64,000 nt of DNA from Liolophura sinensis (taxonomy: Eukaryota > Mollusca > Polyplacophora > Chitonida > Chitonidae): positions 51,432,984 to 51,496,983 of the forward strand of contig NC_088300.1 in NCBI RefSeq assembly GCF_032854445.1. Reading direction: 5' to 3'. Positions 37,974 through 51,414 of this stretch are shown here, piece after piece (position 1 is the first letter of the stretch; every line of letters begins with the position of its first letter). The notes under the pieces were generated by a model that was not told the DNA's origin, did no database searches, and saw nothing but the letters and a program-made list of their open reading frames with translations. Position numbers and translations under genes: made by a program.

Positions 37974-38030
37974 TGCCCTCCCCCCATCCTACCCCCCCCC
38001 CCCACACCCCCCAACCACTACCTCCTCTAG
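37974..38030. repeat. C-rich low-complexity tract
   Basis: Runs of up to 13 C between 37.97 and 38.03 kb, next to a short ATACACACATATATGTGTGT palindrome at about 37940-37962. Confidence 0.85.
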
Positions 38031-41000
38031 ATAAACAATTTGAAATCAGTCGATCGGAACTGGATTGGTTAACTGGTTGAAGTTGAGTATCGTGTTACAG
38101 GGGGAGAGCTGGGTGAAATCAGGCCAGATTCCGGTTCTTATAATCTTGGTACATTCTCTTTTGGCTAAGGACTCGAATGCTCAGGTATGTTCCCTTCTGG
38201 TTTTACAAAAGGATAGGCCAAGAACTGGTACAAACAGGGTCAGTGTACCGTGACGGTGTCGTCCGTCATGTTTAACGCCAGATGACTTCACTTTGTCATA
38301 TCTAGACTGAGAAAGGTGTGCTGCAATATAATTTGGACAGAATAATGTTGAAATTGTCGTTTGATCCTACACATTGCATGACACAACTTGTCGGTGCAGG
38401 AGAACCAAGACATAAAGATATTTCAAAAGGACTTTCACCGTATACAGCTTTGGGTGTCATGATTACGTTTACTTCCACTGTGAAACCTTGCCCTGGTTGT
38501 TCAAAACTGGTTTATTAGACTCAGTATCAGATATAATTGTAAGTCATGTCTTCAATTTTATATATGAGCTAAATATGAACTCAAACTGCTGCTGTTATGC
38601 TTTGACTTTGGACAACTGCACTGGCTGCTGAGTTTGGTTAAAAATTTAAAAATAAATACCAGTATTAGCTAATACACTTTCGAACAAATGGGCCCAGAAC
38701 AATACGGAATCTATGCGTCGACATTCGTATACCAACCGTCACCCAAAATAAACGTTCCTGGTCAATAATGACGAGGCCAATTCCCGAAAGGCGTTTAACA
38801 CAAAACCACCTCTGATGGATGCAATGAGATAAAGGTGGGATGAAAGGTATGGGTATGGGTTATACTGTGAGTTTAATGGGTAACCAGATCGTGTCAGCCT
38901 ACGCACCGTCTTCTGTTCCTTCCTCTGATAAATATGTGACATGCTGGTTAGGCGATTAAACGTGAAATATGTGTTTCTGAGGTTGGTGCATATATGAGAC
39001 GATGATATCTCAACATGAGGCAGAGATAATTTTTCACAGGAAAATAAATTATTATTATATCAAGAAAATATAAATCCCACCTGAGAATTTCTGATGTAAA
39101 GAGACATATTTTTTCAGTAGGATGACTAAGAAACTTCTCCTCCAATAGGGAAGTTCCGAATTCGAACTCTTTTTCCTTAAAGGTAAAAACAGTCTTACTC
39201 TATCATTATCTTTCACAAAGATATAGTGTATACCTCGCCACCAATTAAATAAACAAAGAAATAAATAAAAAAAGCCTTCTTAGTTACGCTTTACCAGTTT
39301 GTTTCTTGAATACCTTATAGCTTCATGAGCTTATGATTAAATACACTGAGTTTGCATCTTGTAAATTTCAGGGCACTGATATGGACTATGGGTGTGTCTC
39401 TCTGTTCTTCCACAGGCTTTGTGGACGCTTAATAATGTTGGGCAGTTTCTTTGGAAAAGCGGTTATTATTTGAAACACGTTCTCCAGTAAACACAAAACG
39501 TGTTTGCATTAAAGAGGAAAAGCTGTCAGAGAAACTAAATACATAATATACATAACATAAGTTCAAAACTTCATTAGGAATAACGTGTTCAACACGAGCT
39601 CCCAAATTGCCAAATATCATCATCATAATCATGGTTCAAATCGCACTTACGGCAAACAACCGGACATCTCGAAACAACATTCTTTCTGCCTGGTACTAAA
39701 AAATCTTTGTTTTTTCATAATTTAATCATTCTTGGGGTTTTTCTTTCCTAACAGGTTCAGACTTATAGTTACGGTTTTTACATCAAGCAATGGATATTCC
39801 AGATAATAGAATTGTTTCTGTGTGTTCCATCGAAAAGCATCAAGTGATATTCACTCGTTTATTTTTTGCTTATGGTAAGGCTATGCTTAATCTTCCTTCT
39901 GATGAACACGTGTACGACACTGCGCACAAAGAGGACAGTGGCTTAGTACCATTGTCAAACCTTGACCATTGAAGATCGTGCGTTCAGATCTTGTTGGGTG
40001 AGCATGCTTTTCAAGACACGACATTCTTTGTTGGCTTCCACCTCACGGACCCTAGGCCTACACACAAGCCGTTGCCTAAATGAATTATTTCAGATCATAA
40101 CGTGTAACATCTATCAAGTATATAACTAAATATGTGATGTGAATGATTGTCAAATCCCTTGAAGCGATGGACAGCGATGTTCACCGATTTAAACTTACAC
40201 CAGGAGCATTCGTAAAGAATATATAATAAACGGTTCATACTCACATAACGCCAATATGGTTATGGTAGGTATGATAGCATAAAGACAGAGTTTCTTTGAA
40301 GGTTGGAATATCTAATCATTAAACATTTGATGTGAATTTAGGAGAAATCTTCATCATATTTGATCATGATTAAACTAAAAATATCCTCATGTTACTCGTT
40401 GAAGGTCGTTGGTGGTGAGACCTCCGAGGGAAAGTCCATGTGACAAATGTATATAGTTTTTTTACTATAAATATCGAGCGATTGGGGGCTCAAGAAAGAT
40501 TTGGCTATCTCGAGCGGACTGACAAGGCGAATGAAGCTAGTATCAGAGGCGAGTTGTTAATCGATTCAACTTAAGATTTCTGATCGATAGCCATTCAAGT
40601 GTTTTGTTAGAGCTCAGGGTTTCATTACTGGCCACCTGCTCTAAAGCAAATAGGTGTGCTGCCCCTGTGTCCCCGACCCAGTCCTGCCTACCCCACGCAG
40701 TTCCGAGCATTACCCGAACAATGCTTCTCCAGCTCTGCCAGCGAAAGCATTTGGGCACAGATTGTGGCTACGCGATTCGAGATAACGCATTGATGACCTC
40801 TTTCTCCTAGTGTGTTGGTCGGATGTCGATATCGGACCAACAGTGTGTCATCTAGCTGAGCCATTCAAAGCTCGGATTGTGGTTCTCGCGCCATAGTGGA
40901 AGAGCTCAAAATACGATAAAGGCCGCGCAGGCTGACTAGATACCAATATCAACACAGTTAAATCTTGCTTTACTAGGCCGCCGACTGGGTTGAGTCACGA

Positions 41001-42234
41001 CTAGACCACCGGCTTTTATCATTCAGCCCGTTTTAATTAAAAACACACGCAACTCGTGAAAAAATGATAAAATATACATGAAATGCGAAAGGCGGAAAAT
41101 GCACAAGATAGATGAAAACGTGATGACAGGTTTAAGTTGTCCGGATCATGTTTTTTTTTTTTATTTTAGCATATGTACACTCGTAAAGTGAAGACCAAAT
41201 TCCATAACAACTATAGCTCTGATAGGGATTTTTCAATATCCCGCATGACACAGATATAATAAATACAACTTACTTACATCACTTGTAATCTATATGTCCT
41301 GCTTTGTTATGAAAGAGCATCAATTCACTTCGGGGATTTGTATGTTTGTTACTTACGGTTTAACGTTGATAACGTTAAACGTTAAAGACAAAAGAGATGT
41401 AGCCTCTCTTAGTGTCAGTACTTCCGCGGTACCGCCTTATATATGCTCACCTCCAAGCCAGGGTGTGCCCCACCAAAATATTTATGAATCTGTAGGATCA
41501 CATTTTCCAGTAATAAACATTTGTGACGACCACACTGAATTTTGAGTAATTCTAGACCAGTGACGTCTAATATATTACAATTAACATCACTGCATATTTT
41601 TGTTAGCTACTTGTTCAATCCATGGTGCTATGGAATGTGTAATTTGCAGCTATTTAAGCATTTACATCCACTTTTAGAATAAAATGCAAACTGAGGTAAA
41701 TTGACAAGAGTATTTCAACGGTTCCGTCTGACTATTTGCCAACCATTGCATTATTTGCCCTGCTTTGGTTATATTCTCTGTGCTATTGTCGTTTATATTG
41801 TACTTATGGAGATCAAGAAAACCTAGAATATCTAGAAAGTATGTCTTCCCTGGGGTCGCCCAATTCCCTCTTATGAGGTAACAGATATTGCCATATTTAC
41901 AAAATGCTCATACAATATCAACTGCATTACGTGCGTGGGCACAACTTTTCTCAGCTTCGTGATAGGAAATGACATTAGGAGCTGACGTGATTAAGGATAC
42001 ACGACAACGACGAACCGCCAAGAGGTACACAAACATGCATATATAGAACAGATACTCATAAACATTTATTGATTTATTTGACTGATGTTTAAAGGCATTC
42101 TCAGGAACTTACGTTTTCGTGGACATCAAGTTATTGGGTCGGTGGGACTAGGTTGTCCGGAATTAAGCTGATTCGAATTTTTCAGTCACATGACGATGAG
42201 GAATCATTATCATACTGTGTTTTATTGTGGCAAG
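38031..42234. other. Intergenic, no gene supported
   Basis: Holds only short open frames. A fragment near 40.97-41.02 kb (GACTGGGTTGAGTCACGAC, TAGACCACCGGC) resembles the head of SINE family B. A poly(T) tract lies near 41.15 kb. Confidence 0.4.
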
Positions 42235-42465
42235 TCGAGTTTAAGCCGCCAGTGTGTTAACGCCAATGTAGTATTATGCTGGAGATACCCGACATGACAC
42301 CACGCATCCACGGACAACGGACCAACCAGTCATCCTGATTCCTTGGTATAACCTCTCCGAGCTGAACGTCATGCGAGTACCACTTTTAAAGTTTTTGGTA
42401 TGACCCTGCAAGGGTTTGTCTTACGACTTCGAGGCGGACTATCTTAACGACTAGGCCACCGAAGC
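42235..42465 (-). mobile_element. tRNA-derived SINE family B, copy 2
   Basis: Shares GAGTACCACTTTTAAAG, TTTTGGTATGACCCTGCAAG and the head ACTTCGAGGCGGACTATC plus ACTAGGCCACCGAAGCGG with the other copies. On the minus strand the A-box region reads GTGGCCTAGTCGTTAAGA. Confidence 0.8.
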
Positions 42466-45400
42466 GGAGTAGGTCTAATAGTCGCTGTGAACCAGCGCTT
42501 TAATCACCTGTAGCATCTGCACTGTACATAACTGAACACCTGAGATCACAGGAATGAATTTATGCAAACCTGTTGAATCTATGTACCGTATAGCCTATAA
42601 TTTTACTGAATTCAGATCGACAAATAATAAGACATGTTCACCAGCCAAGTAGTGAGTCTGACACTAGAGACATTTTTATTCATTTTCGATAGTCGTCAAC
42701 TGAATAGAATATCAATAAGATTAAAATATATTTTTTTCGATTTCTCAGCAGACGGACAGGCGAACGGAAGTACGGACGTACATGATTACGAGAATGCTCT
42801 TCCGCAAAAAGATAGCGGAGAGGTGTAAAGAGCTTGATATATTGGCATCGATTGTTTATAGCAATGCCGTACCAAAAAAACGTATAGTGTGAACGCTGTC
42901 GTCTGTGCAGTATGTTAAGGCCACAATACAATCAATGCGGCCCAGCACTAAAGCTATACTGGTCGAGTTTTAAATCAACAAGAAAGGCAAAAGTTATTAT
43001 AGTGTCATAAATAAGTATGCATCATCATTCCAGAGAAGAGAATTTAGTATGTTATAGCTGTAAATCGTCGCGGTGGTAAAATACATGTGTGTCATTGAGG
43101 GCAGTGGTATTTGTATGCAAATCGAGAACTGCATTTGGCAATCCGTGAACAGTGGGTGGTAATTGCACTTCATAAATTTGGTGAAGTTGTTGTAGAGACA
43201 ATTAGCTTCTCTAGATAGGATAAGAAACTGTAGACCTATATGAAAACCTTACAGAAAAAAATCTTAAACCGGATACCAACAGCAACTTTTCTCCCCTCTC
43301 ACATAATTCATCTCCCTACTTTGTGCTGGTGAGCTAATGGGGATATAGCAAACCTTTTGCAGTAGAATGGCGATTCAGTGCCTGCAACTGTTCAATTATG
43401 GCAGAAATTTCACAATATTTGGATCATATATTAGTGTATTAATAAACACATTATCAACCGAGTGTTTTCACAGTAGTTCGTTTGTAACCTTAGGGTTGCT
43501 TTAACATTCAGAACTGAGCCAGTTCCGAGGCAAGACGATAACACTTTAATCATATGTTAGAGCGTTTTGGTATTGCCTCGGTTGGCTTTCATGGCCCCGA
43601 GGCAAAAGGCCGATGGTCAATGCGACACAAAACCCATACAGATTCATTCTAAAATCGCCCTGTTAATAAGAGTCTACTTTTATCAATTGACTATATGTTA
43701 TAATTTTAGGATTGCTACATATATATCCCCGTCTGCAACCGACTTTTAAAAAGGAGAATTATCTGTGTTCATTGTTTCCTAAAAAGTGTTCGGTCTATTA
43801 AACACAAAAACACCGCCATCGGCGTTCAACCTCATGCTTGAGAATCGCGGTGCCTGCTACTGATGCCGACCAACTGTTAAACGAGCCAATAACGTCCACC
43901 CCTGAACAAGATTATACGCACAACGAATTCACCCAATCTGTCCCAGTGAGGTCGGATTTCCCGCGCAAGCCGGATTGACGATAGTTCCCTTGTAGAACCC
44001 GAGTACAACGCATTACCAGGTTGCCAAATCGTCATCACAAAGACAGTAATGCGCAATTGACCAAGCTTTGACCACCTTTGGTCAGAAATACTGTAGTCGA
44101 GAAAAGTTCCTCATTTACAATTTGTCATGGTCGGATGTTATTTTTTTTTAAATAATTATCCACCTTTTCCTGATCCCACAGCGAAAGTGTCACAGAATAC
44201 ATGGCAAGCCAGTACAACTGTAGCCCTAAAATAGACCAAAATAGACGCATCTGAAACTTGATGAGCGTCTGCCTTGGAACATCTTTCAGTGTCAATTATT
44301 GTCATCAACAGCTGGTGCTTTCCACAACGCAGTCAGCCATCAGGAAAACAACAGACTCCAGCCATTGTCTCCAACAGTAAATGCAATCTTGTCCTGCAGT
44401 TTGTAATGCACTCCCTTTGCTCCTGTGTCTTTTCCACCCGCAAATAGCTTTTCTCAGCAGACGGGCTGAAAAGAGACGGTGAAAAATGTCCCCATGTGTT
44501 TGTTCATCTTCCCGTGATACACGTTTTACGTTTAATCACATCGCACGTATTTCTGAGGAGCACAGCACTTACGCCAATTGAGCAAATCACTATTTAAAAA
44601 AGAAAATAATTAACTCTTCCGCAGAGATAACTCTTCTTTATTTTCAGACAGTCGTGTTGCATGAATATTTTATCCCAATTATTCAGACCAAAAACTAATC
44701 TGTAAAAAATGTTGAAGATATCGGCATTGCTATCACCTTTTGCTGTACCGCAGGTGAACTATTTAAAGTAACCTCTTCACCACATGACTCGATACGGAAC
44801 AAGAAAATATCCCCTTTGCTATTTTGTAAGTAATGCTTTCTCAACTAAGGCGTTAAAATGAGCACATAATGGAGAACTAGCCCTGATCAACTTTGAAACA
44901 CTACATATTCAGCAACAATAGTAGAATAGAACAAAAATCACAAAAAGGAAGACAAAAAAAAAGTGAAGAAAACTTCCTTGGGCAGAAGCAGAATAATTAG
45001 AACACAATACGACTAATTTAAGAAGTGTGCATGACGCCGTAAACCAAAACTGTAGTTTGTGTGTCAAGTTTTCTTCTTTGTAATCCGTGTCTGAGAAGAT
45101 GACAGGTGGTGGGCTGTAGAAATCCATACCTGGAGACCGTATCAATTATCACCTGCAAACTGCACACATGTACATAAGTTGGACATTCACGGGTATTTAC
45201 TCAGAAACGGAAACGACACGACTAACTGCAGGGGGCCCTCAGTTTTCCTTGGAAACGTGCAGGTCTTTGAATTGTAAACGAAACCTAAATCCCAATATGG
45301 TCAAATTCCCCTTTTTTCACATAATGTACTCAGAGTAACGTAAATGGATTATTTGGTGTATCAATGAAAAAATAAACTGCTTTTTAACCCAATCTTAGGA

Positions 45401-46249
45401 TTACCACTAGCAAGGTGCTGTCGCGGAATGTTGCTTTAATTTACTAATACTGGACTCTGGCTGCAAAATGACTGCCATTTTTAAAGGTAATACGGTAACA
45501 TGTCCTTGGGCTACTTGCTTAAGCCAGTCTTCACACAATATCTTCCATACTAATCAGCATGATTCTTCATCCACTCGGTCAATGGAACTAACTGTGGTTG
45601 AGCTTAAATGGCTGAATGCTGTTCCGTGAACACGAACTGGAGACCCGTATATTAGTGCAACTGCAAATACTGTTCTCCAGACAAACCTATTTCCCAAACA
45701 AAATTACTACCTTCAGCTTATTAGCTGTTGCTTTTTATCTGCATATAAGATACTGCAATTCAATATAACAATACAAATGTACATGTAATACAGTCAAATA
45801 TGTTTTCAGCACCACACAATTAACATAAAAATGATCAATGACAAGATTAGAAACACCAAAAAGTAACACAGAAGTACCCAAACACACAAATGGGTTTTTC
45901 TTTTGGGGTATACTCTTCTATCACTGTGACAATAAACCTTGGCATAACCTGAACATAAATCATGAATATTCACTGAATCTCATATCACTCAAGTACAAAT
46001 TAAACTCCTGCATTTTCCCTCTGAATGGAAGGAGGATAGTTATGAGAAAAAAAAAAAAAAACCATAGAAAAATATCAAAGCGTAAAAAGCTTCAGTTACT
46101 TCGTGACAAAAAATATACCATCTAAAAGACAGTTCAGAGTTGACCAGAATACACTTTCTCAACCAACTGATTTTAAGGTCATATATTACCTAGCCCATAT
46201 ACTGTATATGTCTTCCAACATATCAACCTATTCCATGACAAGCCATGTT
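42466..46249. other. Region downstream of the E3 ligase gene; no gene seen
   Basis: Part of the 44-46 kb stretch could be 3' UTR of the minus-strand ligase gene if the first polyadenylation signal is skipped. Open frames are short and low in complexity (for example the lysine-rich one near 46.05 kb). Confidence 0.35.
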
Positions 46250-46255
46250 TTTATT
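46250..46255 (-). terminator. Candidate polyadenylation signal of the E3 ligase gene
   Basis: AATAAA on the minus strand, about 230 bases after the stop codon of the exon at 46485-46583. Later signals may also be used. Confidence 0.35.
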
Positions 46256-46484
46256 TCTACCATATACATCTTGGTCTTTTTCTCCTCCTGGAGTTGTCCA
46301 TACTGGTACTTGCTGGCAGCATTTTGTTCACACACTGACACAGTCCAAAATCAGACCATAATTTGTGAAGATTCTGACAATTTTCTCCTCAGCAGTGTGA
46401 GCTGGTCACGAAATTAATCTCCCGTCTTATAATCAAATAAGCCTTCATTTCCTGACAGACAGGTCAAGTTTTCCAGACAGGAGA

Positions 46485-46583
46485 TCAGTCTTTTCCTAGT
46501 TTAGGGAATTCCTCTGGAAACAGGGCGTGTTGACGACAGGTGGGACAGGTTCTCTCGCGAGTGAACACCCAACACTTGATACA
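46485..46583 (-). CDS. TTC3/DZIP3-like: DZIP3/TTC3-like RING E3 ubiquitin ligase, last exon
   Basis: Terminal exon of a RING-type E3 ubiquitin ligase. It is entered in phase 0 after CTAATTGCAG and reads CIKCW, CPTC, then RQHALFPEEFP before TGA. It supplies the last three zinc ligands of the RING (C of CIKCW and both C of CPTC). The tail CPTCRQHALFPEEFP resembles the C-terminus I remember for DZIP3 (CPTCR, LLPEEFP); TTC3 is the close alternative. The ligase would pass ubiquitin from an E2 to substrates. The preceding exon in this gene lies 6.4 kb away at 53013-53111, with phase agreement. The 3' UTR follows on the minus strand. Confidence 0.8.
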   Translation of the reverse strand, partial: CIKCWVFTRERTCPTCRQHALFPEEFPKLGKD

Positions 46584-47039
46584 CTGCAATTAGGACAATA
46601 CCTGTATATACACACGCATATAGGACAGCTAACATGTCTGTGGACACATTCATTTCAAAGTACAAAAATTCGAGCTGATTAAATTTTTCACATAAACCAC
46701 ACAATCTTATCATCCATTTAGGATGGGTCAAGCTTGATATCACAAAGCAACCGAGACAATGAGAAAATCAAAAGGAGAAACTAAATTTATATTATGCTAT
46801 GATCCCATGTTTTCTTTATTAACTGTAGACTTGAACCAATTCTCTAGTCCCAAAAATTATGCTCAGTAACACACTACTGCAAGGAATGGTACTTAACAAA
46901 GCTCTCATAAAATCACATTTTATACAAATGGTGTTGTCTAGGTATGCATGTAAGTATGTATGCCTGAGGTTTTACATAATACTTAACAATTTTTCAGTGA
47001 TATGAGGGGGAGTCATTGGGTATGTGTAAATATGTATTG

Positions 47040-47262
47040 TTTCTTCTTGTGGCAGAGCCGGCTGCTGCCACTGAAGTATCTTTCCCATGACCCCAACCAG
47101 TAACATTATACCAACACCGGGCAAACCAGTCTTGTTTCCTTGCTCTAACCTCCTTAATAGTAAATACCACTTTTAAAGCCTTTCGTATGATCCCAACTGG
47201 GTTTGATCCCAGGTCTCACGACTTTGAGGCAGACCACCCAACCTAACGGGTCAGGTGTCTAG
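47040..47262 (-). mobile_element. tRNA-derived SINE family B, copy 3
   Basis: Inside the last intron of the ligase gene. It carries GCAGAGCCGGCTGCTGCCAC, CAGTAACATTATACCAACAC, TAAATACCACTTTTAAAGCC, B-box complement GGGTTTGATCCCAGG and a decayed head GACTTTGAGGCAGACCACCC. Confidence 0.8.
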
Positions 47263-48268
47263 ATAATTACAGTGCAAGGTGCTGTGATTTGTATACTACA
47301 TGAATAGCTAAACTTCTGAAAAATGGTTTATCAAGCTTTTCACAAGTGGATCCTGGTCGCAGAAGTAAGCATACACAGCAGCATCCTAGATCCATTATCT
47401 CCGTAAATAACAGCGACAACGTCAGTATACGTGTGCATGACACAGAAACAAACCCATGTTAATGGTCTTGATTCCACTAGAGAGGATAACACTACGGCCA
47501 CCACAGTTGTGACATGTCTGCCAAAAGCAGTGAGCATGCTTCAGGGAGTTTCCAGCATCACTGATACTTATGCTCTACACTCATCATATTTCCTAACAAG
47601 ATCCAGTCAATAAAACTCTCAAGTGTTGGTCACAGTCTGGTAACATTGATTTTTATTCACAATTTGAGCCTGCAGCTATAGTGACCTCTGGTGAGCAGAC
47701 TGTTATGATCAGGTTACTGAGAGCAAAAAGTTGGTCCAGTAACCTTATGTGGAGGGTAGAGGGGGTGGAGGGTAGAGGTGGAGGGGGACTGAAGGAGAAA
47801 TGAGTTCTGAAGAGAGTAAAGACCTTGACCGGGCATGTAAGTGTGTCTGTCAGGATATTCACGCTAACATTGTCAGGTGGACTATGCTAATGTGAAGCAA
47901 AGCTGGATGAACCGACCATTCCCTGGTTTGGACTGTTTCCTAGGAATTATCCAAGGTTTTATTTCTCTTACTTCTTGGACATCCCTCAGATATAGTTATC
48001 ATACATGGTTATAAAAAAAATTGTAATCAACGGGCAGCTTCTGTGAATTGCTGCTAAACCAGCAAGAAGTGGATTGATCTTGTGACTTCATTGGTCTGAA
48101 AGCATGACATGAACACAATAATAAACTAGAATCTAGATGTCTGAAACACATGCATTGCCCTCCCTCCACCCCCCAATAATTTCCCAAGAATAAAAGAAAG
48201 AAAGAAAAGAAAAATACAAGCTTGTTAAGCATGTAGATGTTTATGTGCTATAAAACATATACACAAAG

Positions 48269-48421
48269 TGATAACAGTCACTGCCTGGTTTAATGGTTAC
48301 TTTCATACCTTCAACACAGGAGAGTTATGAGACCAATGCAAAATAACCTAAGTCATGGGAAGATGGCGATGTGTTTGCTGTGGCAAATGGAGTATTAAAC
48401 CTCTGCACAGAGAAAGTGATC
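48269..48421 (+). repeat. 5' LTR of the copia element
   Basis: Starts TGATAACAGTCACTGCCTGG and ends CAGAGAAAGTGATC. It aligns with 51415-51570 through TTCAACACAGGAGAGTTATG and TGCTGTGGCAAATGGAGTAT. Length about 153 bp, short for an LTR; the exact inner edge is uncertain. Confidence 0.75.
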
Positions 48422-48854
48422 CTGTGTTGTGAACTCAGTGAGAACTTAAAAATAGTGACATTACTACCAGTCCTTGGTTCGCGAAGGCTTAAAAGATGGC
48501 TAGGAAATGCAAACAACTGCCCTGCTTTGAGGAAGACTCTTTTGAAACCTAGAAAAATGAAAATGAAATTTGGCGCCGAGTGACGGACTTACCATAGGCT
48601 AAGCAAGCATCAGCAGTCTCCCTTTCTCTGACTTATAAAGCCAGGCAACTAGTGATCAGAATACCGACTGACGATTTGGATGAAGACTGAGGAATGGCAT
48701 TGTTGACTGACAAGCTGGACTCTGTATTTCAGAGGGAAATGAAAGGTTCAACCTTTGAGGCATACTCCTGATTCGAGAATTTCCGGAAGCGTAGCAACAC
48801 TTCAATGGCTGACTACATAACAAGCAAATACATAACAAGGCTAGAAAGTACAAC

Positions 48855-49200
48855 ATGGCCTTACCTGATGCAGTTCTAGCATTCAAGTTGCTAGACAATG
48901 TAGGCCTAAGCATAAAAGAGCAACTGCTTGCTCTTACGGCCTGTGATGAGCTGACTTTTGGCACCACGAAGAGTGCTCTTAAAAGAATATTCTATTTTGG
49001 ATTGCAAAATTCTGAGGCTATGACAGGCGAAGATGTTTTTTTACGCGACGGTTTGATAGGGACAAAAGCAGAAAAGCTGCACAAAGTCAATTTAGAGGAG
49101 GTCAGGTGTCAAAAGGTACAATCCCTTTGAACAGGTATGGAAAACGTACCCATTGTGCAATATGTAAAAGTGTGTTTCACTGAGCAAAAGGCTGTCTGAA
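48855..49200 (+). pseudogene. Copia Gag remnant with zinc knuckle
   Basis: The frame opening MALPDAVLAFKLLDN has the helical Gag look of copia elements and ends at 49130. In a different frame, 49154-49195 encodes C-x2-C-x4-H-x4-C (ligands at 49154, 49163, 49178, 49193), the nucleic-acid-binding zinc knuckle of Gag, but the codon just after the histidine is TGA. A frameshift therefore separates the two parts and the knuckle is broken by a stop. From about 49200 to 49600 the expected protease and integrase core are not recognisable. Confidence 0.65.
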
Positions 49201-49599
49201 TCAAACCAGTAATTCTGTGAATATCACCATTGACGAAAACAGTACCGAACAGGAACTGATAGAAGGGGAAACAGAAGCATGCAATATGACATTGTTTGCA
49301 ACAATGTAGTGACTACGAAGTATTTGTATCAAAGACGAGATCATGTGCTGTGGTTTATACTGCATGTACATGTACCAGAAATGTATGTGGTGCCTAGTCA
49401 CTCCCCAAATCTGCCTTCAGTTTTAAGTGAGAAACTTCCAGCTTTAGAAGGTACCACTCAAAGTGCTGGTTTTAGGAAAGCATATAAGAGCGTTGCATGC
49501 TGCAAGGACAGCTCATGCTGAATCTGAGCATTCTGAACGTATCCTTGAGCCGTGAGAAAACAAACTCATCCACTGTCATGTGACAGTCCAGAATGAAAG

Positions 49600-50818
49600 G
49601 GCCCTGGTATTGTCATTGGAAGTGATGGAGTTGTAATTTTTGTCAGACATGGTGGAATTGTGTACGAGTTCACCAGACTAGATTATGCAAAACTGGTACA
49701 CCTGTTGAATGTTATGACAAAGTAGAAAAAAAAGAGGAATTGTGCAACCATGAAAATATGTCAAATATGTCAGAGAATAGCTCAGAAAGTTTAAAAACTC
49801 GTCCAGACAACAAAGTTCAGTTTAGGGATAGTGATTCAGGCACATTACATTCCGCCACAGTTTTAAGCAGGGCTGGTAAAGCCACAGGTAAGCTGAATAA
49901 ACTATGGTATAACTTGCAGTATTCAAAGCTGTCAGATAAAGCTGGTGTAAAAGAATCTGACTTGAGCAGAGTAACAGAATTTGAAAAGGTAGAACAAATT
50001 AACCAAAGTGATGACAGCATACTTGAGGTTAGTGATATTGACTTTTCTGAAGCCAAATCTACAGAATTACAGAGATAAATAATGATGCGTATGCCGCCGT
50101 ATGTGATAAGGGACAAAAATGTATTTTCACCAGGTGGATTTACACATTGAAAAACAGTCCTAATGAAATCCTTCCCAAAGAGAGAACTGTTGCTAGAGGG
50201 TCTAGCCTATCCAGTGACATTTGGATCAGGCCACCCAAAGAAGCAAAATGTGTGGGTGCCGTTTGGAAACTTCAAACGAGTGTCTATGGCTTAGGAGATG
50301 CATCACTTCACTGGTACACAAAAGTGCTTAGGTCGTGGTCAAACAGTGATACGCATGTCTCAGTGCTTGATCCAGCAGTATTTTACTGGCCACATGATAA
50401 AGGCTCAGGAAATGGGATGTTAGCAAGCCATGTAGATGACTTTGTTTTGGGTGAAAACAAAAACTTGGAAACTTTTGTGATTCCCAATATTAGATTTGCT
50501 TTCAACGTTGGAAGGGAAGAGGAAGGAAATTTCCGTGGGAATGTAGGAACTGAGACTGGACATGACGAAACTGGCAACATCATGCTGCATCAAAAGCAGT
50601 TTGTCGACAGTGCGAGTCCACTAGAAATGATGAACTGGGACAAAAGAGTCCACCATGACTTGCCATTAAGTGTACCAGAAGTTGACATGTACAGGTCAAT
50701 AATTGGACAACTTCTATGGCTAGAATGCCAGAGAAGACCAGGCATATCTTTTGATGCATCCACTTTGTGTGTCAGAAACGCAACAGTTCAAAATGTTGCA
50801 AAATGTTCAACAAAGTGA
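49600..50818 (+). pseudogene. Copia Pol remnant: integrase C-end and reverse transcriptase
   Basis: Near 49608-49720 VIGSDGVV and VRHGGIVYEF resemble the C-terminal end of copia integrase. The frame at 49740-50078 carries ATVLSRAGKATGK, the linker before RT. After a frameshift, 50081-50818 is RT: TRWIYTLKNSPNEILPK, SVYGLGDASLHWY, catalytic SHVDDFVLG, then MYRSIIGQLLWL and RRPGISFDAS. Between VARG and IRPPKEA the family usually has some 40-50 more residues, including the first catalytic aspartate; here they are missing, so the enzyme cannot work. Confidence 0.8.
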
Positions 50819-51006
50819 TAAAGAAAGTGAAATCGGAGCATGTTGTTGTGAAGTTTCAGTTACTCAATGAAAAGGTCAAACTTTTCAGTGATGCTTCACT
50901 GAACAACTCTGTCTGATAATAGGGACTCAAGGAGGACACCTGATATTATCGAGGGATGAAGCTGGAAAATTCTTTGTGCTGCACTGGCAGTCAAAGAAAA
51001 TCAGGC

Positions 51007-51037
<31 letters not shown>

Positions 51038-51335
51038 CAGAAACCTTGGCTATGTCTGAGGGAATTGACAACTGTATATTCCTGGAAACTTCGTTCTCCA
51101 AACTCACCTATGGATCAGCTGATCCCCTTTAGCTGCCTATTACATGTGTGTCGGACTGTAGGTCATTGAATAAGGCAATCAAATCTACACAACTGGTTTC
51201 TGATACACGACTTCGCACAGAAATTGGTGGCAATAAGGAACTCAAGGAGAAGACTGTTTAACAACGGTCAGATTATTTGACTAAGAAATGTGCTTCAGTA
51301 CTGCCACTGCTGAAAACCTTGAATGATGGCTTGTG
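50819..51335 (+). pseudogene. Copia RNase H remnant
   Basis: Fragments in two or more frames: FSDASLNNS, then after a TAA-TAG break GGHLILSRDEAGKFF and LHWQSKKIRR. A G28 run interrupts; beyond it AETLAMSEGIDNCIFLE, VSDCRSLNKAIKST and RLRTEIGG follow, and near the end YLTKKCASVLPLLKTLNDG. This is the usual copia RNase H order, with stops and frameshifts. Confidence 0.75.
51007..51034 (+). repeat. G28 homopolymer
   Basis: Twenty-eight consecutive G, sitting exactly where the RNase H frame breaks between KIRR and AET. It could form G-quadruplexes, or be a sequencing or assembly artefact. Confidence 0.9.
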
Positions 51336-51414
51336 AAACGTGAACAGTATGTGATTTCCAGGGATTGTGTCACAGTCATTTTATCTCTTATGTGTCTTTG
51401 AAAAGACACGACTT

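Noticed and set aside
44909-45145. Minus frame containing YSPPPVIFSDTDYKEENL
   Set aside because: Ends in low-complexity FFFVFLFVIF sequence and has no match or convincing splice sites.
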